DNA of 64,000 bases from Lysobacter sp. cf310 (GCF_900114355.1 NZ_FOSS01000003.1:599125-663124); one strand, 5' to 3'; shown: positions 45,567 through 56,145, numbered from the stretch's first letter. A program made the numbers and translations. Notes: generated from the sequence alone by a model not told the origin.

Positions 45567-46416
45567 TCCGATCGAAACCTTGGAACTGCCGCAGCACGCC
45601 CAGGACGGCCATCGCTGGCAGTTGCTCGCGCGCCTGCCGCGCGCGCCGCAGGCCAGCCTGCTGTGGCTGCCGGCGCTGGGCGTGGCCGCCAAACACTATC
45701 TGCCCTTGGCCGAAGCCCTGGCCGCGCGCGGCATCGCCGTGTTCGTGCACGAATGGCGCGGCAACGGCGGCAGCAACCTGCGCGCCGACCGCACCCACGA
45801 CTGGGGCTATCGCGAACTGCTGCTGCAGGATCTGCCAATCAGCGAAGCGGCGGTGGCCGCGCAACTGCCGGGCTTGCCGCGCATCCTCGGCGGCCACAGC
45901 CTGGGCGGGCAACTCGCCTGCTGTCGGCTGGGCCTGCTCGCGCGCGAGCGCGCGCCCGAGCGCCCCGCGCGCCTGTGGCTGGTCGCCAGCGGCGCGCCGT
46001 ACTGGCGCGCGTTTCCGCCGCGCACGCGCTGGTGGCTGCCGTTCGCCTATCGCTTCCTGTCCTGGCTCGCCGACCGTCGCGGTGCCCTGCCCGGCCGCAC
46101 GGTCGGTTTCGGCGGCGACGAGGCGCGCGGATTGATCCGAGATTGGTCGCGCAGCGCGCTCAGCGGGCGCTACGCCGCGGCCGGCGTCGATCTCGATCTG
46201 GAAGCAGCGATGGCCGAGGTCGAGATCGAAACCCGCGCCTTGGTGCTGGACAGCGATTGGCTGGCGCCGGAATCCTCGCTGCGCTATCTGCTGTCCAAAC
46301 TGCCGCGCACGCAGGCGCAGGTCGAGACCCTGGACGGCCGCACGCTGGGCACGCGCGCCGACCACTTCGCCTGGATGAAGCACCCCGGCGCGATCGCGGC
46401 GTTGCTGACGCGCTGA
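45559..46416 (+). CDS. Alpha/beta hydrolase
   Basis: A 285-residue serine hydrolase-like protein. The nucleophile elbow is GGHSLGGQLACC (Ser near residue 114), and an oxyanion-type region lies around LLWLPALGVAAKHY. The presumed His is in LGTRADHFAWMKHPG near the C-terminus. VFVHEWRGNGGSN is typical of a lipase-like subgroup annotated simply as alpha/beta fold hydrolase. It is coupled to thiD by an 8-bp overlap, but a biochemical link is not obvious. The substrate is unknown. Confidence 0.85.
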
Positions 46417-46449
46417 ACGGCAGCTACGCGCACGCCGCGCGCAAGCGGG

Positions 46450-46499
46450 TTTTACGCTGAATTTACGCCCGCCGTCGCGGGTGGAATGGAGGTTTTACG
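46450..46499 (+). promoter_or_regulatory. KdpE-like direct repeats upstream of the porin-kdp operon
   Basis: TTTACG occurs three times: at 46451-46456, 46462-46467 and 46494-46499. The first two form TTTACG-N5-TTTACG with an 11-bp repeat unit, the spacing used by OmpR-family regulators. The E. coli KdpE site is, from memory, TTTATA-N5-TTTACA followed by a C-rich stretch, and here a C-rich stretch also follows. The third copy is 32 bp (three turns) further on. The repeats stand 62-110 bp before the porin start. Confidence 0.6.
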
Positions 46500-46560
46500 G
46501 CTCCGGTTTCGAGAATGGCGATGTGGCCGATCCGGCTTCATTCGCAACTCGGAACCCGAA

Positions 46561-47286
46561 ATGTCGATGCAACCGCTGCGCCTGCGCGAGGCGTCCATCC
46601 CCCTGATCTTCGCCGCCTGCGGCGGCATCGGCCTGATGGCGCTGGGCACGCGCGCCGAAGCCAGCACCCTTACCGGCAACGCCGCGTTGACCACCGACTA
46701 CGTCTGGCGCGGCACGACCCAGACCCAGGGCGACCCCGCCGCCCAGGCCGGTTTCAAGTTCGCCGGCGACTCCGGCTTCTACGGTTCGGTGTGGGGCTCG
46801 AACGTCGAGTTCGCGCCCGAAACCCACGCCAGCAGCGAGTTGGACTTCACCGTCGGCTGGGCCGGCAAGCTCTCCAACGACTGGGCTTTGGACGTCAACG
46901 TCCTGCACTACCGTTATCCCTCGACCACGGTCGATCTCAACTGGACCGAGCTTAACGGCACCCTGACCTACGCCGACCGCTATTGGCTGTCGCTGGGCTA
47001 TTCGAACGAAGCCCTGGGCAGCCGCGACAGCGGCGTCTACACCCAGCTCGGCGCCCGCTTCCCGATCAACGACACCTTCCGTGTCGAAGCCGCCGCCGGC
47101 TACTACTACCTCGACGAGGTCTACGACGACAGCTACGCGCACGGCCAGCTGAGCGCGGTGTGGGCGGTCAAGGCGCCGCTGGAGTTGCGTCTGACCGCGC
47201 ACGTCACCGATTCGAGCGCCAAGAAGATCTTCGGCGACGACTTTGCCGGCGACCGCATCGAAGCGGCGCTGCAAGCGTCCTTCTAA
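46561..47286 (+). CDS. TorF-family putative porin
   Basis: A 241-residue outer-membrane beta-barrel of the TorF family. A signal peptide of about 33 residues (PLIFAACGGIGLMALGTRAEAS) is followed by GNAALTTDYVWRGTTQTQGDPAAQAGFKF, the family hallmark, and alternating-residue strands. It ends in LQASF with a terminal Phe. I chose the ATG at 46561; an in-frame ATG at 46486 would overlap the presumed operator. The stop is only 13 bp before kdpF, so the porin is probably the first gene of the kdp operon. A role in potassium passage is inferred from that. Confidence 0.85.
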   Translation: MSMQPLRLREASIPLIFAACGGIGLMALGTRAEASTLTGNAALTTDYVWRGTTQTQGDPAAQAGFKFAGDSGFYGSVWGSNVEFAPETHASSELDFTVGWAGKLSNDWALDVNVLHYRYPSTTVDLNWTELNGTLTYADRYWLSLGYSNEALGSRDSGVYTQLGARFPINDTFRVEAAAGYYYLDEVYDDSYAHGQLSAVWAVKAPLELRLTAHVTDSSAKKIFGDDFAGDRIEAALQASF

Positions 47287-47299
47287 AGGAATCACGATC

Positions 47300-47392
47300 A
47301 TGCCTGCCTGGCTCGCTCTGGTTTGCGCGGTATCGGCGCTGGTCGCCGGCGCCTACCTGCTCTACGTCGTCCTGCGCCCGGAAGATTTCTAA
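47300..47392 (+). CDS. kdpF: KdpF, small subunit of the potassium-transporting ATPase
   Basis: A 30-residue single-helix protein (MPAWLALVCAVSALVAGAYL, ending VLRPEDF) that stabilises the KdpABC complex in the inner membrane. AAAGGA stands at 47285-47290. The size, the C-terminal RPEDF and the place before kdpA identify it although it is very short. The gap to kdpA (138 bp) is unusually long. Confidence 0.9.
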   Translation: MPAWLALVCAVSALVAGAYLLYVVLRPEDF

Positions 47393-47455
47393 GCGCGCTG
47401 GACGGCACGCGGAGCCTGGACGGCGACGCGGCGATATCGATGACGCAGGCCCCGC

Positions 47456-47477
47456 GATGGCGGGCCCGCACGCCATC
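47456..47477 (+). promoter_or_regulatory. Short hairpin in the kdpF-kdpA gap
   Basis: GATGGCG and CGCCATC form a perfect 7-bp stem around an 8-base loop in the middle of the 138-bp kdpF-kdpA spacer. It could affect mRNA stability or translation of kdpA. No T-run follows, so it is not a normal terminator. Confidence 0.35.
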
Positions 47478-47530
47478 CGCGACGGCCCTGGAGGGCGGGC
47501 CGCGGATCACTTTCTGTCTGGTTGACGACG

Positions 47531-49360
47531 ATGATCGACATTCTTCTTGTATTCGCGCTCGCGATCGCCCTGGGCTGGCCCTTGGGCCTGTACCTGGCTC
47601 GCGTGATGCGCGGCGCGCCTTCGAAGCTGGACCGCGCGTTCGGGCCGGTGGAGCGCGCGATCTACCGCGCACTGGGCACCGATCCGGCGCGCGGCATGAG
47701 CTGGCGCGGCTACGCCCAGGCCTTCGTGCTGAGCAATCTGGTGCTGGCCGTGCTGGTGTGGCTGCAATTCATGACCCAGGCCTGGCTGCCGTTGAACCCC
47801 GACGACATCCCCAACCTGCGTTGGGACACCGCGCTGCACACGATGGTGTCGTTCCTGACCAACACCAACCAGCAGCACTACTCCGGCCAGGCGCAGCTGA
47901 GCTATCTCTCGCAGATGGTCGGCATCGTCGGCCTGCAGGTGGTGACGCCGATGATGGGCCTGGCGATGGTCGTGGCCACCCTGCGCGGTCTGTTCGGAGG
48001 CCGTCAGGCGATGGATACGCAGCGCGCGGCCTGCGAGGCGAGCGCCGACGCATCCGCGCAACACGAAACCATGAGCGGCCCCGTGTACGGCGCGCGCCAG
48101 CCGGCCAAGGCCGTCCTGCCCGCCGAAGGCGAGGCCCGCGATCTGGGCAACTACTGGGTCGACGTGACCCGCGCCACCCTGCGCTTCATGCTGCCGCTGT
48201 GCCTGCTGTGGGCGCTGATGCTGACCGCGCAAGGCGTGCCCTCCACGCTCAGCGCCGGCCCCAGCGTGCAGCCGATCGACGCCACGGTGGAGATGAAGCA
48301 GCAGAAGATTCCGCTGGGCCCGGTCGCGCCCATGGTCGCGGCCAAGCAACTGGGCACCAACGGCGGCGGCTGGTACGGCCCCAACAGCGCGGTGCCGCTG
48401 GAGAATCCGACGCCGTTCTCCAACCTGCTGGAAATCCTCGGGATCATCCTGATTCCGATCGCCGTGACGTTCATGATCGGCCCCTTCACCGGTCGCCGCC
48501 GACTCACCGCCATGGTGTTCGGCAGCATGCTGCTGATGTCGGCGGTCTCCACCGGCGCCACGGTGTGGTCGGAGGCCTACTCGCCCAGCAGCGCCGACAG
48601 CGCGTTGATGGAAGGCAAGGAAGTGCGCTTCGGCGCCACCACCTCGGCGCTGTGGACGGCGGTCACCACCCAGACCAGCAACGGTTCGGTCAACGCCATG
48701 CACGACTCGCTGGCGCCGCTGACCGGCGGCATGGCCCTGGTCAACATGCTGGTCAATGCGATCTGGGGCGGTATCGGCTGCGGTCTGCAGCAGTTCCTGG
48801 TCTATCTGTTGCTGGCGGTGTTCCTGGCCGGCCTGATGACCGGACGCACGCCAGAACTGTTCGGACGCAAGATCGAAGCGCCCGAGGTGCGCCTGCTGGC
48901 GCTGCTGATCCTGCTGCAGCCGCTGGTGGTGCTGGGCTTCACCGCGCTGACGCTGGCGCTGCCGTCGATCACCGGCAATTCCAATCCGGGCTTCCACGGC
49001 ATCAGCCAGGTGTTCTACGAGTACACCTCGGCCTTCGCCAACAACGGCTCCGGTTTCGAGGGCCTGGGCGATGCGACCTACTGGTGGAACCTGAGCTGTT
49101 CGGCGGTGCTGGCGCTGGGCCGCTATCCGGCCCTGATCGTGCCGCTGGCCGTCGCCGGGCTGCTCGCGCGCAAGCGCGTCGCGCCGGAAGGCAGCGGCAC
49201 TCTGCACGTCGAAACGCCGACCTTCGCCCTGACCCTGATCGCGGTGATCGTGATCTTGACCGTCCTGCAATTCATGCCTGCGCTGGTGTTGGGCCCGGTG
49301 GCCGATCACCTGTCGCTGGCCGCCGTGTCGACCGCCACCACGCCGTCGCCGGCTCTCTGA
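47531..49360 (+). CDS. kdpA: Potassium-transporting ATPase subunit KdpA
   Basis: KdpA is the potassium channel-like subunit of the high-affinity KdpFABC pump in the inner membrane. The 609-residue product has about ten helices. Selectivity-filter-like blocks are [11 protein letters not shown] (near 115), [22 protein letters not shown] (near 275), [19 protein letters not shown] and [13 protein letters not shown]. It is about 50 residues longer than E. coli KdpA, mainly by an insertion around residues 160-200. I chose the ATG at 47531 over a TTG at 47522. Confidence 0.97.
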   Translation: MIDILLVFALAIALGWPLGLYLARVMRGAPSKLDRAFGPVERAIYRALGTDPARGMSWRGYAQAFVLSNLVLAVLVWLQFMTQAWLPLNPDDIPNLRWDTALHTMVSFLTNTNQQHYSGQAQLSYLSQMVGIVGLQVVTPMMGLAMVVATLRGLFGGRQAMDTQRAACEASADASAQHETMSGPVYGARQPAKAVLPAEGEARDLGNYWVDVTRATLRFMLPLCLLWALMLTAQGVPSTLSAGPSVQPIDATVEMKQQKIPLGPVAPMVAAKQLGTNGGGWYGPNSAVPLENPTPFSNLLEILGIILIPIAVTFMIGPFTGRRRLTAMVFGSMLLMSAVSTGATVWSEAYSPSSADSALMEGKEVRFGATTSALWTAVTTQTSNGSVNAMHDSLAPLTGGMALVNMLVNAIWGGIGCGLQQFLVYLLLAVFLAGLMTGRTPELFGRKIEAPEVRLLALLILLQPLVVLGFTALTLALPSITGNSNPGFHGISQVFYEYTSAFANNGSGFEGLGDATYWWNLSCSAVLALGRYPALIVPLAVAGLLARKRVAPEGSGTLHVETPTFALTLIAVIVILTVLQFMPALVLGPVADHLSLAAVSTATTPSPAL

Positions 49361-49364
49361 GGTA

Positions 49365-51410
49365 ATGACCGTGAGCGAACAACTACATCTGGGTACCCAA
49401 CGTCGCCATGCCGCCGCCGGCCTGGACGGCGCGGCCTTGCGCATCGCCCTGCTCGAATCCTTCCGCAAGCTGTCGCCGCGCCAGGCCCTGCGCAGTCCGG
49501 TGATGGCGGTGGTGCTGCTGGGTACCATCCTGTCGGCGCTGATCACTTTCACCACCCCGGGCCACCTCGGCTTCGGTATCGCGGTCACGCTGGTCCTGTT
49601 CGTGACCGTGCTGTTCGCGAACTTCGCCGAGGCCGTGGCCGAAGCGCGCGGCCGCGGCCAGGCCGCATCCTTGCGCGCCGCCCGCCGCGACCTGGTCGCA
49701 CGCCGTCTCGACGATAACGGCGCGGAGACGCGCGTGGCGGCGACCCAGCTCAAGCCCGGCGATCGGGTGATCGTGTCGGAGAACGAGTTGATCCCGGCCG
49801 ACGGCGAGATCGTCGAAGGCATGGCCACCATCAACGAGTCGGCGGTCACCGGCGAATCCGCGCCGGTGCTGCGCGAGGCCGGCACCGACCGCTCCGGCGT
49901 GATCGGCGGCACCAAGGTGCTGTCGGACCAGATCGTGGTGCGGGTCAGCGCCGAGCCGGGCGGCAGCTTCCTCGATCGCATGATCGCGCTGGTCGAGGGC
50001 GCCAACCGTCAAAAGACCCCGAACGAGATCGCCCTGACCATGCTGCTGGCGGCGATGACGCTGACCTTCCTGATCGTGGTCGCGACCCTGCCGCTGCTGG
50101 CCGGTTTCGTCGGCGCACAGCTCGATCCGCTGCTGCTGATCGCGCTGCTGGTGTGCCTGATCCCGACCACCATCGGCGGCCTGCTGCCGGCGATCGGCAT
50201 CGCCGGCATGAACCGCGCGCTGTCGGCCAACGTGCTGGCCAAGTCCGGCAAGGCGGTGGAAGTGGCCGGCGACGTCGACGTGCTGCTGCTGGACAAGACC
50301 GGCACCATCACCCACGGCGACCGTCAGGCCACCGCCTTCCATCCGCTGGCCGGCGTCGACCGCAGCCAGCTGCGCGACGCGGCGCTGCTGTCGTCGCTGG
50401 CCGACCCGACCCCGGAAGGCAAATCGATCGTGCGCCTGGCGCGCGAGCAGCACAGCGCCGTCGCCGAACCCGAACGCGCGCACTACCTGCAGTTCACCGC
50501 GCAGACCCGCATGTCCGGCGTCGATCTGGAGGACGGCCGCGCGATCCGCAAGGGCGCCGGCGACGCGATCGGCCAGTACGTGCAGTCGCTGGGCGGCCAG
50601 GTCGTGCCGGAACTGGCCGCGCGCATCGAACAGGTCGCGCGCGGCGGCGCCACCCCGCTGGTGGTGTCCGAAGGACGTCACATCCTGGGCGTGGTCGAGC
50701 TGTCGGACGTGGTGAAGCACGGCGTCAAGGAACGCTTCGCCCGTTTGCGCGCGATGGGCGTGCGCACGGTGATGATCACCGGCGATAACCCGCTGACCGC
50801 CGCCGCGATCGCCGCCGAGGCCGGCGTCGACGACTACATCGCCGAGGCGCGGCCGGAGGACAAGCTCGCGCGCATCCGCGCCGAGCAGGCCGGCGGCCGC
50901 CTGGTCGCGATGGTCGGCGACGGCACCAACGACGCCCCGGCGCTGGCCCAGGCCGACGTCGGCCTGGCCATGAACTCGGGCACCCAGGCCGCCAAGGAAG
51001 CCGGCAATATGGTCGATCTGGACTCGGACCCGGCCAAGCTGCTGGCGGTGGTCGAAGTCGGCAAGCAGCAGCTGATCACGCGCGGCGCGCTGACTACGTT
51101 CTCTTTGGCCAACGACGTGTCCAAGTACTTCGCGATCCTGCCGGCCCTATTCGCCGCGGCGATTCCGCAGATGGCGGCCTTGAACGTGATGCGCCTGTCC
51201 AGCCCGACCAACGCGGTGCTGGCCGCGCTGATCTTCAACGCGATCATCATCCCCGCGCTGATTCCGCTGGCCCTGGCCGGCGTGCGCTTCAAGCCCGCCA
51301 GCGCGGTCGTGCTGCTGCGCCGGAACATGCTGATCTACGGCGTCGGCGGCGTGCTGCTGCCGTTCGTGGGCATCAAGCTGATCGACATGGCCCTGGCCGC
51401 GATCTCCTGA
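49365..51410 (+). CDS. kdpB: Potassium-transporting ATPase ATP-binding subunit KdpB
   Basis: KdpB is the P-type ATPase that powers the pump. The 681-residue product has the actuator motif TGES ([10 protein letters not shown]), the phosphorylated Asp in [13 protein letters not shown] near residue 307, and the hinge [16 protein letters not shown] near 520. Membrane helices lie at about 45-90, 220-280 and 580-680. The ATG at 49365 follows the kdpA stop by 4 bp. Confidence 0.98.
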   Translation: MTVSEQLHLGTQRRHAAAGLDGAALRIALLESFRKLSPRQALRSPVMAVVLLGTILSALITFTTPGHLGFGIAVTLVLFVTVLFANFAEAVAEARGRGQAASLRAARRDLVARRLDDNGAETRVAATQLKPGDRVIVSENELIPADGEIVEGMATINESAVTGESAPVLREAGTDRSGVIGGTKVLSDQIVVRVSAEPGGSFLDRMIALVEGANRQKTPNEIALTMLLAAMTLTFLIVVATLPLLAGFVGAQLDPLLLIALLVCLIPTTIGGLLPAIGIAGMNRALSANVLAKSGKAVEVAGDVDVLLLDKTGTITHGDRQATAFHPLAGVDRSQLRDAALLSSLADPTPEGKSIVRLAREQHSAVAEPERAHYLQFTAQTRMSGVDLEDGRAIRKGAGDAIGQYVQSLGGQVVPELAARIEQVARGGATPLVVSEGRHILGVVELSDVVKHGVKERFARLRAMGVRTVMITGDNPLTAAAIAAEAGVDDYIAEARPEDKLARIRAEQAGGRLVAMVGDGTNDAPALAQADVGLAMNSGTQAAKEAGNMVDLDSDPAKLLAVVEVGKQQLITRGALTTFSLANDVSKYFAILPALFAAAIPQMAALNVMRLSSPTNAVLAALIFNAIIIPALIPLALAGVRFKPASAVVLLRRNMLIYGVGGVLLPFVGIKLIDMALAAIS

Positions 51411-51438
51411 CGCCGCGACCTCTTCCCTAGGATTTCCG

Positions 51439-52044
51439 ATGAACACCGCTACCCACACCCCTCAGGCCATCGCGATCGACGACCGCATCGGCGTGCGCGC
51501 GCCGCTGTTGTTCGCCCTGGTCGCCCTGCTCGGCTTCGGCCTGCTGTACTCGCTGGTCGGCGCCACATTGGGCCGGCTCGCGTTCCCCTGGCAGGCCACC
51601 GGCAGCCTGGTGATGCTGGACGGCAAGCCGCGCGGCTCGAGCCTGGTCGCGCAGCCGTTCGGCGACGCGCGCTACTTCCAACCGCGCCCTTCGGCCGCCA
51701 ACTACGACCCCATGGCCGCGGCCGGCAGCAACCTGGCCCGCACCAATCCCGACCTGCGCAAGCGCATCGCCGAGACCGCGCTCGCGGTCGCCGAGCGCGA
51801 CGGCATCGCGCTGGCCGACGTGCCGCCCGAACTGACCACCCAATCCGGCGGCGGCCTGGACCCGCACCTGTCGCCGCGCGCGGCGCAGGTGCAGGTCGCG
51901 CGTGTGGCCAAGGCGCGCGGCCTGGCCCCCGCCGATGTCGATGCGATGGTGGTCGCGCACACCGAACCGCGTCAGTTCGGCCTGCTCGGCGAGCCGCGCG
52001 TCAACGTGCTGGAACTCAATCTGGCCCTGGACGCGCGACGCTAG
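51439..52044 (+). CDS. kdpC: Potassium-transporting ATPase subunit KdpC
   Basis: KdpC is the single-helix accessory subunit. The 201-residue product has one N-terminal membrane helix (about 27-50, LLFALVALLGFGLLYSLVGATLG) and a periplasmic domain with GSLVAQPFGDARYFQPRPSA, SGGGLDPHLSPRAAQVQVARVA and the closing NVLELNLALDAR. A GGATTTCCG leader precedes the ATG 28 bp after kdpB. Confidence 0.96.
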   Translation: MNTATHTPQAIAIDDRIGVRAPLLFALVALLGFGLLYSLVGATLGRLAFPWQATGSLVMLDGKPRGSSLVAQPFGDARYFQPRPSAANYDPMAAAGSNLARTNPDLRKRIAETALAVAERDGIALADVPPELTTQSGGGLDPHLSPRAAQVQVARVAKARGLAPADVDAMVVAHTEPRQFGLLGEPRVNVLELNLALDARR

Positions 52045-52127
52045 CACCGCCGACGGCGCAGGACGCGGCGGAAGGCGTCGCGCCCCGTCGCCGTCTTCAC
52101 TACGCCACCGATAATTCGAAGCGCACA

Positions 52128-54788
52128 ATGCCGCCCATGACCGACGCCCGCAGCGCTCAGGCCGACGCCCTGATCGGCGAACTCCAACGCCAGGGCGCCG
52201 GCCGCCTGACCATCTTCCTCGGCGCCGCGCCCGGCGTGGGCAAGACCTACACCATGCTCAGCCGCGCGCGCGAGCTGCAGCGCCGCGGCAGCGAGGTGGT
52301 GGTCGGCATCGTCGAGACCCACGGCCGCGCCGAAACCGGCGCGCTGGTCGAGGGCCTGGAGCTGCTGCCGCGCAAACGCATCGACTACCAGGGCCGCACG
52401 ATCGAGGAAATGGACCTAGACGCCCTGCTCGCGCGCAGGCCCAAGCTGGCCCTGGTCGACGAGCTCGCGCACCGCAACGCGCCCGGCAGCCGTCACGAAC
52501 GGCGCTGGCAGGACGTGGTCGAACTGCTGGACGCCGGCATCGACGTCTACAGCACGGTCAACATCCAGCACCTGGAAAGCCTCAACGACGTGGTCCACCG
52601 CATCACCGGCGTGCGCGTCAACGAGACCGTGCCCGATGCGCTGTTCGACCGCCTGCGCGACATCGTGCTGGTCGATCTGCCGCCGCGCGAACTGATAGAA
52701 CGGTTGCAGCAGGGCAAGGTCTACGTGCCCGAGCAGGCCGCGCACGCGCTGCAGGCCTTCTTCTCGCCCAGCAACCTCACCGCCTTGCGCGAGCTGGCGA
52801 TGCAGACCGCGGCCGACCGCGTCGACAGCGACCTGCGCGAGGCCCAGACCGCGCGCGGCCTGCCCGGCGTGCCGCTGCGACGCGGGGTGCTGGTTGCGAT
52901 CGACGGCCGCGGCCAATCCGAATACCTGGTGCGGATCGCGCGCCGCCTGGCCGAGCGCCGCGACGCGCCCTGGACCGTGGTGACGGTGCAGACCGGCGCC
53001 GCGCCGCAGGACGCCCAGCAACTCGAACTCGACCGCGCCTTCGCGCTCGCGCGCCGGCTCGGCGGCGACGCGGTGGTGCTGCACGGCCCCAGCATCGTCG
53101 ACGCCCTGCTCGACCACGCGGCGCGCGCCGGCGTGAGCGCGATCGTGCTCGGACGCACGCGCGAGCGCCCGTTCGCGCGCATGTTCAATCGCACGCTCAC
53201 CCAGCAGCTGATCCAGCGCGGCGCCCATTACGAGCTGACCATCGTCAGCACGCCGGAAGCGCGCGCCAAGGCGCGCCGCGCGCTGCGCCCGCTGCGCGGC
53301 CTGCTGACCCGCTCCGACGCCGGCCTGGCGGTGATCGCGGCGGCCATGGCGACCGCGCTGGCCTGGATCGCCGAACGCTGGATCGGCCTGGACGATTTGT
53401 CGCTGATCTTCATCGTCGCGGTGGTGGTGGTGGCGGCGCGCACGCGCATGACCGCAGCGGTGATCGCGGCGGTGCTGTGCTTCTTCGCCTACAACTTCTT
53501 CTTCATCGATCCGCGCTACACCCTGCTGATCGGCGCCAGCCAGGGCGTGACCACGGTGGTGCTGTTCCTGGTCGCGGCCCTGGTGGCCGGCCGCCTGGCC
53601 TCGAAACTGCGCACCCAGGTGCTGGCGTTGCGCGCGGCCAACGCGCATGCGATCGCGCTGCAGACCCTGGGGCGCCAGCTCGCCGCGGCCGCCGATCTGG
53701 GCCAGGTGACCCAGGCCGGGCGCGACGCGCTGCGGCGCTCGCTGGGCGCGGACGCGATCGTGCGGGTAGGCGATGCGAGCGCGCACGGCGCCGATCTGCC
53801 CGAGCTGACCGACAAGGACCGCGCGGCCGCCGACTGGAGCCTGCGTCACCGCCAGCCGGCCGGGCGCTACACCGACACCCTGGCCGGCTCGGACTGGTGG
53901 TTCCTGCCGCTGGCCAGCGGCGGCGACGGCGGCGTGATCGGCCTGCGCTTCCCGCAGGGCATGGGCCGGCTCGGGCCGGAACAGCAGCGCCTGGCCGAAG
54001 CCATGGCCGAGGACATCGCCCAGGCGGCGGTGCGCACGCGCCTGGTCGCCGATCTGGAGAACGCGCGCGTGAGCGGCGAGACCGAACGCCTGCGCTCGGC
54101 GCTGCTGTCGTCGGTGTCGCACGACCTGCGCTCGCCGCTGGCGGCGATCATCGGCGCAGCCAGCAGCCTGGACAACTACGCCGAGGCGATGAGCCGCGAG
54201 GACCGCCACAGCCTGCTGGAAACCGTGCGCATCGAAGGCGAACGCCTGGACCGCTACATCCAGAACCTGCTCGACATGACCCGGCTCGGCTACGGCGGCC
54301 TCACCCTCAATCGCGACTGGATCGGCGTCGACGAACTGATCGGGTCGGCGGTCACGCGCTTGCAACGCTACGAGCCCGGCGCGCGTTTCGAGCTGCGCCT
54401 GGAACCCGCGCTGGGACCGATCTGGGTGCATCCGGCGCTGGTCGAGCAGGCCCTGTTCAACGTGCTGGAAAACGCGGCCAAGTTCTCGCCCCCGGGCGAG
54501 GCGGTCACGGTCGAGGCGCGTCGCGTCGACGGACAATTGCGCATCGACGTACGCGACCGCGGGCCCGGCATCCCCGAGGACGAGCGCAAGCGCATCTTCG
54601 ACATGTTCTACAGCGTCGAGCGTGGCGATCGCGGCCGTCAGGGCACCGGCCTGGGCCTGGCGATCTGCCAGGGCATGATCGGCGCGCACGGCGGCAGCGT
54701 CGAAGCCCTGCCCGGCGCGGATGGCCGCGGCACCACGATCCGCATTACCCTGCCCCCCATCGAACCCGTCGCGCCCGATACCGCATGA
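52128..54788 (+). CDS. kdpD: Potassium sensor histidine kinase KdpD
   Basis: KdpD senses low potassium and phosphorylates KdpE. The 886-residue product begins with the KdpD domain (about 20-230, Walker [14 protein letters not shown]) and a universal-stress-like domain (about 245-370). Four membrane helices follow near 400-500 (DUF4118), then a GAF-like part. The H-box [14 protein letters not shown] is near residue 660, and the ATPase domain has [21 protein letters not shown] at 52128 (MPPMTDA) or 52137 are both possible starts. It is 83 bp after kdpC and overlaps kdpE by 4 bp. Confidence 0.97.
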   Translation: MPPMTDARSAQADALIGELQRQGAGRLTIFLGAAPGVGKTYTMLSRARELQRRGSEVVVGIVETHGRAETGALVEGLELLPRKRIDYQGRTIEEMDLDALLARRPKLALVDELAHRNAPGSRHERRWQDVVELLDAGIDVYSTVNIQHLESLNDVVHRITGVRVNETVPDALFDRLRDIVLVDLPPRELIERLQQGKVYVPEQAAHALQAFFSPSNLTALRELAMQTAADRVDSDLREAQTARGLPGVPLRRGVLVAIDGRGQSEYLVRIARRLAERRDAPWTVVTVQTGAAPQDAQQLELDRAFALARRLGGDAVVLHGPSIVDALLDHAARAGVSAIVLGRTRERPFARMFNRTLTQQLIQRGAHYELTIVSTPEARAKARRALRPLRGLLTRSDAGLAVIAAAMATALAWIAERWIGLDDLSLIFIVAVVVVAARTRMTAAVIAAVLCFFAYNFFFIDPRYTLLIGASQGVTTVVLFLVAALVAGRLASKLRTQVLALRAANAHAIALQTLGRQLAAAADLGQVTQAGRDALRRSLGADAIVRVGDASAHGADLPELTDKDRAAADWSLRHRQPAGRYTDTLAGSDWWFLPLASGGDGGVIGLRFPQGMGRLGPEQQRLAEAMAEDIAQAAVRTRLVADLENARVSGETERLRSALLSSVSHDLRSPLAAIIGAASSLDNYAEAMSREDRHSLLETVRIEGERLDRYIQNLLDMTRLGYGGLTLNRDWIGVDELIGSAVTRLQRYEPGARFELRLEPALGPIWVHPALVEQALFNVLENAAKFSPPGEAVTVEARRVDGQLRIDVRDRGPGIPEDERKRIFDMFYSVERGDRGRQGTGLGLAICQGMIGAHGGSVEALPGADGRGTTIRITLPPIEPVAPDTA

Positions 54789-55507
54789 CCGAGGACTCCG
54801 CCGCCAACAGCGTCGCCACCCAGACCGCACGCGTGCTGGTGGTCGACGACGAGCCGCAGATCCGCAAGTTCCTCGACATCAGCCTGCGCGCGCAGGGATA
54901 TGCGGTGGAAACCGCCGACACCGGCGCGGGCGGGCTGGAGGCGTTGGCCACCCACGGCGCCGATCTGGTGATCCTGGACCTGGGCCTGCCCGATCGCGAC
55001 GGCCACGAGGTGCTGCGCGAACTGCGCCAGTGGTCGGCGGTGCCGGTGATCCTGCTGACCGTGCGCGCGGGCGAGGCCGAAAAGGTGGCCGCCCTCGATG
55101 CCGGCGCCAACGACTACGTGACCAAGCCTTTCGGCGTGCAGGAGCTGATGGCGCGCGTGCGCGCGCTGCTGCGCTCGCACGCGACCCAGGGCGAAGCGCT
55201 GCCGGTGTTCGACGACGGCCGCCTGCGCATCGACCTGGCGCGGCGCGAGGTGCGCCTGGACGGCGAGAGCGTCGCCCTGGCGCGCAAGGAGTACGCGTTG
55301 CTCGCGCTGCTGGTCCAGCACGCCGGGCGCGTGGTCACCCAGCCGCAGTTGCTGCGCGAGCTGTGGGGCCCCACCCATCAGCACGACACCCATTACCTGC
55401 GCATCCTGGTCGGCAAGCTGCGGCACAAGCTGGGCGACGACGCCGCGGCGCCGCGGTACATCGTCACCGAGCCGGGCGTGGGCTTGCGGTTCATCGAGCG
55501 GCGTTAG
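54785..55507 (+). CDS. kdpE: Potassium response regulator KdpE
   Basis: KdpE is the OmpR-family activator of kdpFABC. The 240-residue product has a receiver domain (about 15-130) with the acidic pair VVDDEPQ, the phosphoacceptor Asp in LVILDLGLPD, and Lys in VTKPFGVQEL. A winged-helix domain follows (about 140-238, LARREVRLDGESVALARKEYALLALLV). An N-terminal extension of about 15 residues precedes the receiver domain. The ATG overlaps the kdpD stop. Its likely target is the direct repeat at 46451-46467. Confidence 0.96.
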   Translation: MTEDSAANSVATQTARVLVVDDEPQIRKFLDISLRAQGYAVETADTGAGGLEALATHGADLVILDLGLPDRDGHEVLRELRQWSAVPVILLTVRAGEAEKVAALDAGANDYVTKPFGVQELMARVRALLRSHATQGEALPVFDDGRLRIDLARREVRLDGESVALARKEYALLALLVQHAGRVVTQPQLLRELWGPTHQHDTHYLRILVGKLRHKLGDDAAAPRYIVTEPGVGLRFIERR

Positions 55508-55595
55508 CGCTTGGCGATACGCGCGGGGCGATGCCGAAGATTCGTGCGCGGCGCTTCATGCGGAGCGGCGCCCCACCGGGAATCCTCGCGGTCAT

Positions 55596-55662
55596 AAGCC
55601 GCGATTCTGCGCGGCCACCGAGGTGTCGCGGTTGCGGCTTGCGCCGCTCCCACAGGGGGCGG
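55596..55662. repeat. REP-like element, copy A of a direct pair
   Basis: A 67-bp segment (AAGCCGCGATTCTGCGCGGC ... CTCCCACAGGGGGCGG) is repeated with few changes at 55804-55869. It contains GCGGCTTGCGCCGCTCCCAC, a variant of the REP right arm at 4273-4295. It lies in the 561-bp gap between kdpE and tRNA-Arg, where I see no gene. Confidence 0.65.
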
Positions 55663-55803
55663 TGACAAGGGCGAGCGTAACCACCCTGCCCGGCGATCGG
55701 GTTCGCTGCTCCCACTGCGGGCGGGATCCGAGCATCGGCGTATGGCCGAGCCACTGAGGCGACTTCCGCGGCTTAGCCAGCGTCTCTTCATTCGGGGCGG
55801 CGC

Positions 55804-55869
55804 AAGCCGTGATTTGCGCGGTTGCCGAGGTGTCGCGGTCGCGGCTCGCGCCGCTCCTACAGGGGGCGG
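55804..55869. repeat. REP-like element, copy B of a direct pair
   Basis: A 66-bp near copy of 55596-55662 (AAGCCGTGATTTGCGCGGTT ... CTCCTACAGGGGGCGG), one base shorter. Similar CTTCATnCGGnGCGGCGC sequence precedes both copies, so the duplicated unit is somewhat longer than the core. Confidence 0.65.
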
Positions 55870-56023
55870 CAGGCGCACGCACACAGTCGCTGCGGCGTGC
55901 CAGGGAACGTCCTGCTGCGGGACCTCGCACCTGCTCCCTGGCATGGGCATTCGGGTGCTGCGAGACGCCGGCGATGCTGCCGGCTTCGGATGCACGCCAT
56001 CCACCGCGACGCACGCGGAAAAA

Positions 56024-56062
56024 ACAAAAGGCCGGCAATCGCTTGCCGGCCTTTTGCTTTCT
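56024..56062. terminator. Terminator downstream of tRNA-Arg (bidirectional)
   Basis: AAAAGGCCGGCAA-TCGC-TTGCCGGCCTTTT is a strong stem with A-runs on the left and T-runs on the right, so it can stop transcription in both directions. It ends the minus-strand tRNA-Arg transcript about 8 bp past the tRNA 3' end. Confidence 0.85.
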
Positions 56063-56068
56063 TGTAAG

Positions 56069-56145
56069 TGGCGCGCCCGGAGAGATTCGAACTCCCGACC
56101 ACCAAGTTCGTAGCCTGGTGCTCTATCCAGCTGAGCTACGGGCGC
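56069..56145 (-). tRNA. tRNA-Arg (anticodon ACG)
   Basis: The 77-nt minus-strand cloverleaf is complete. The acceptor GCGCCCG pairs with CGGGCGC, with discriminator G and encoded CCA. The D-arm is AGCTCAGCTGGATAGAGC, the anticodon stem CCAGG/CTTGG encloses CTACGAA (anticodon ACG), and the T-loop is GTTCGAATC. It decodes CGN Arg codons after A34 editing. Confidence 0.96.

Noticed and set aside
47393..47530. A further small gene between kdpF and kdpA
   Set aside because: No frame with a start and ribosome site gives a membrane-like or otherwise plausible peptide.
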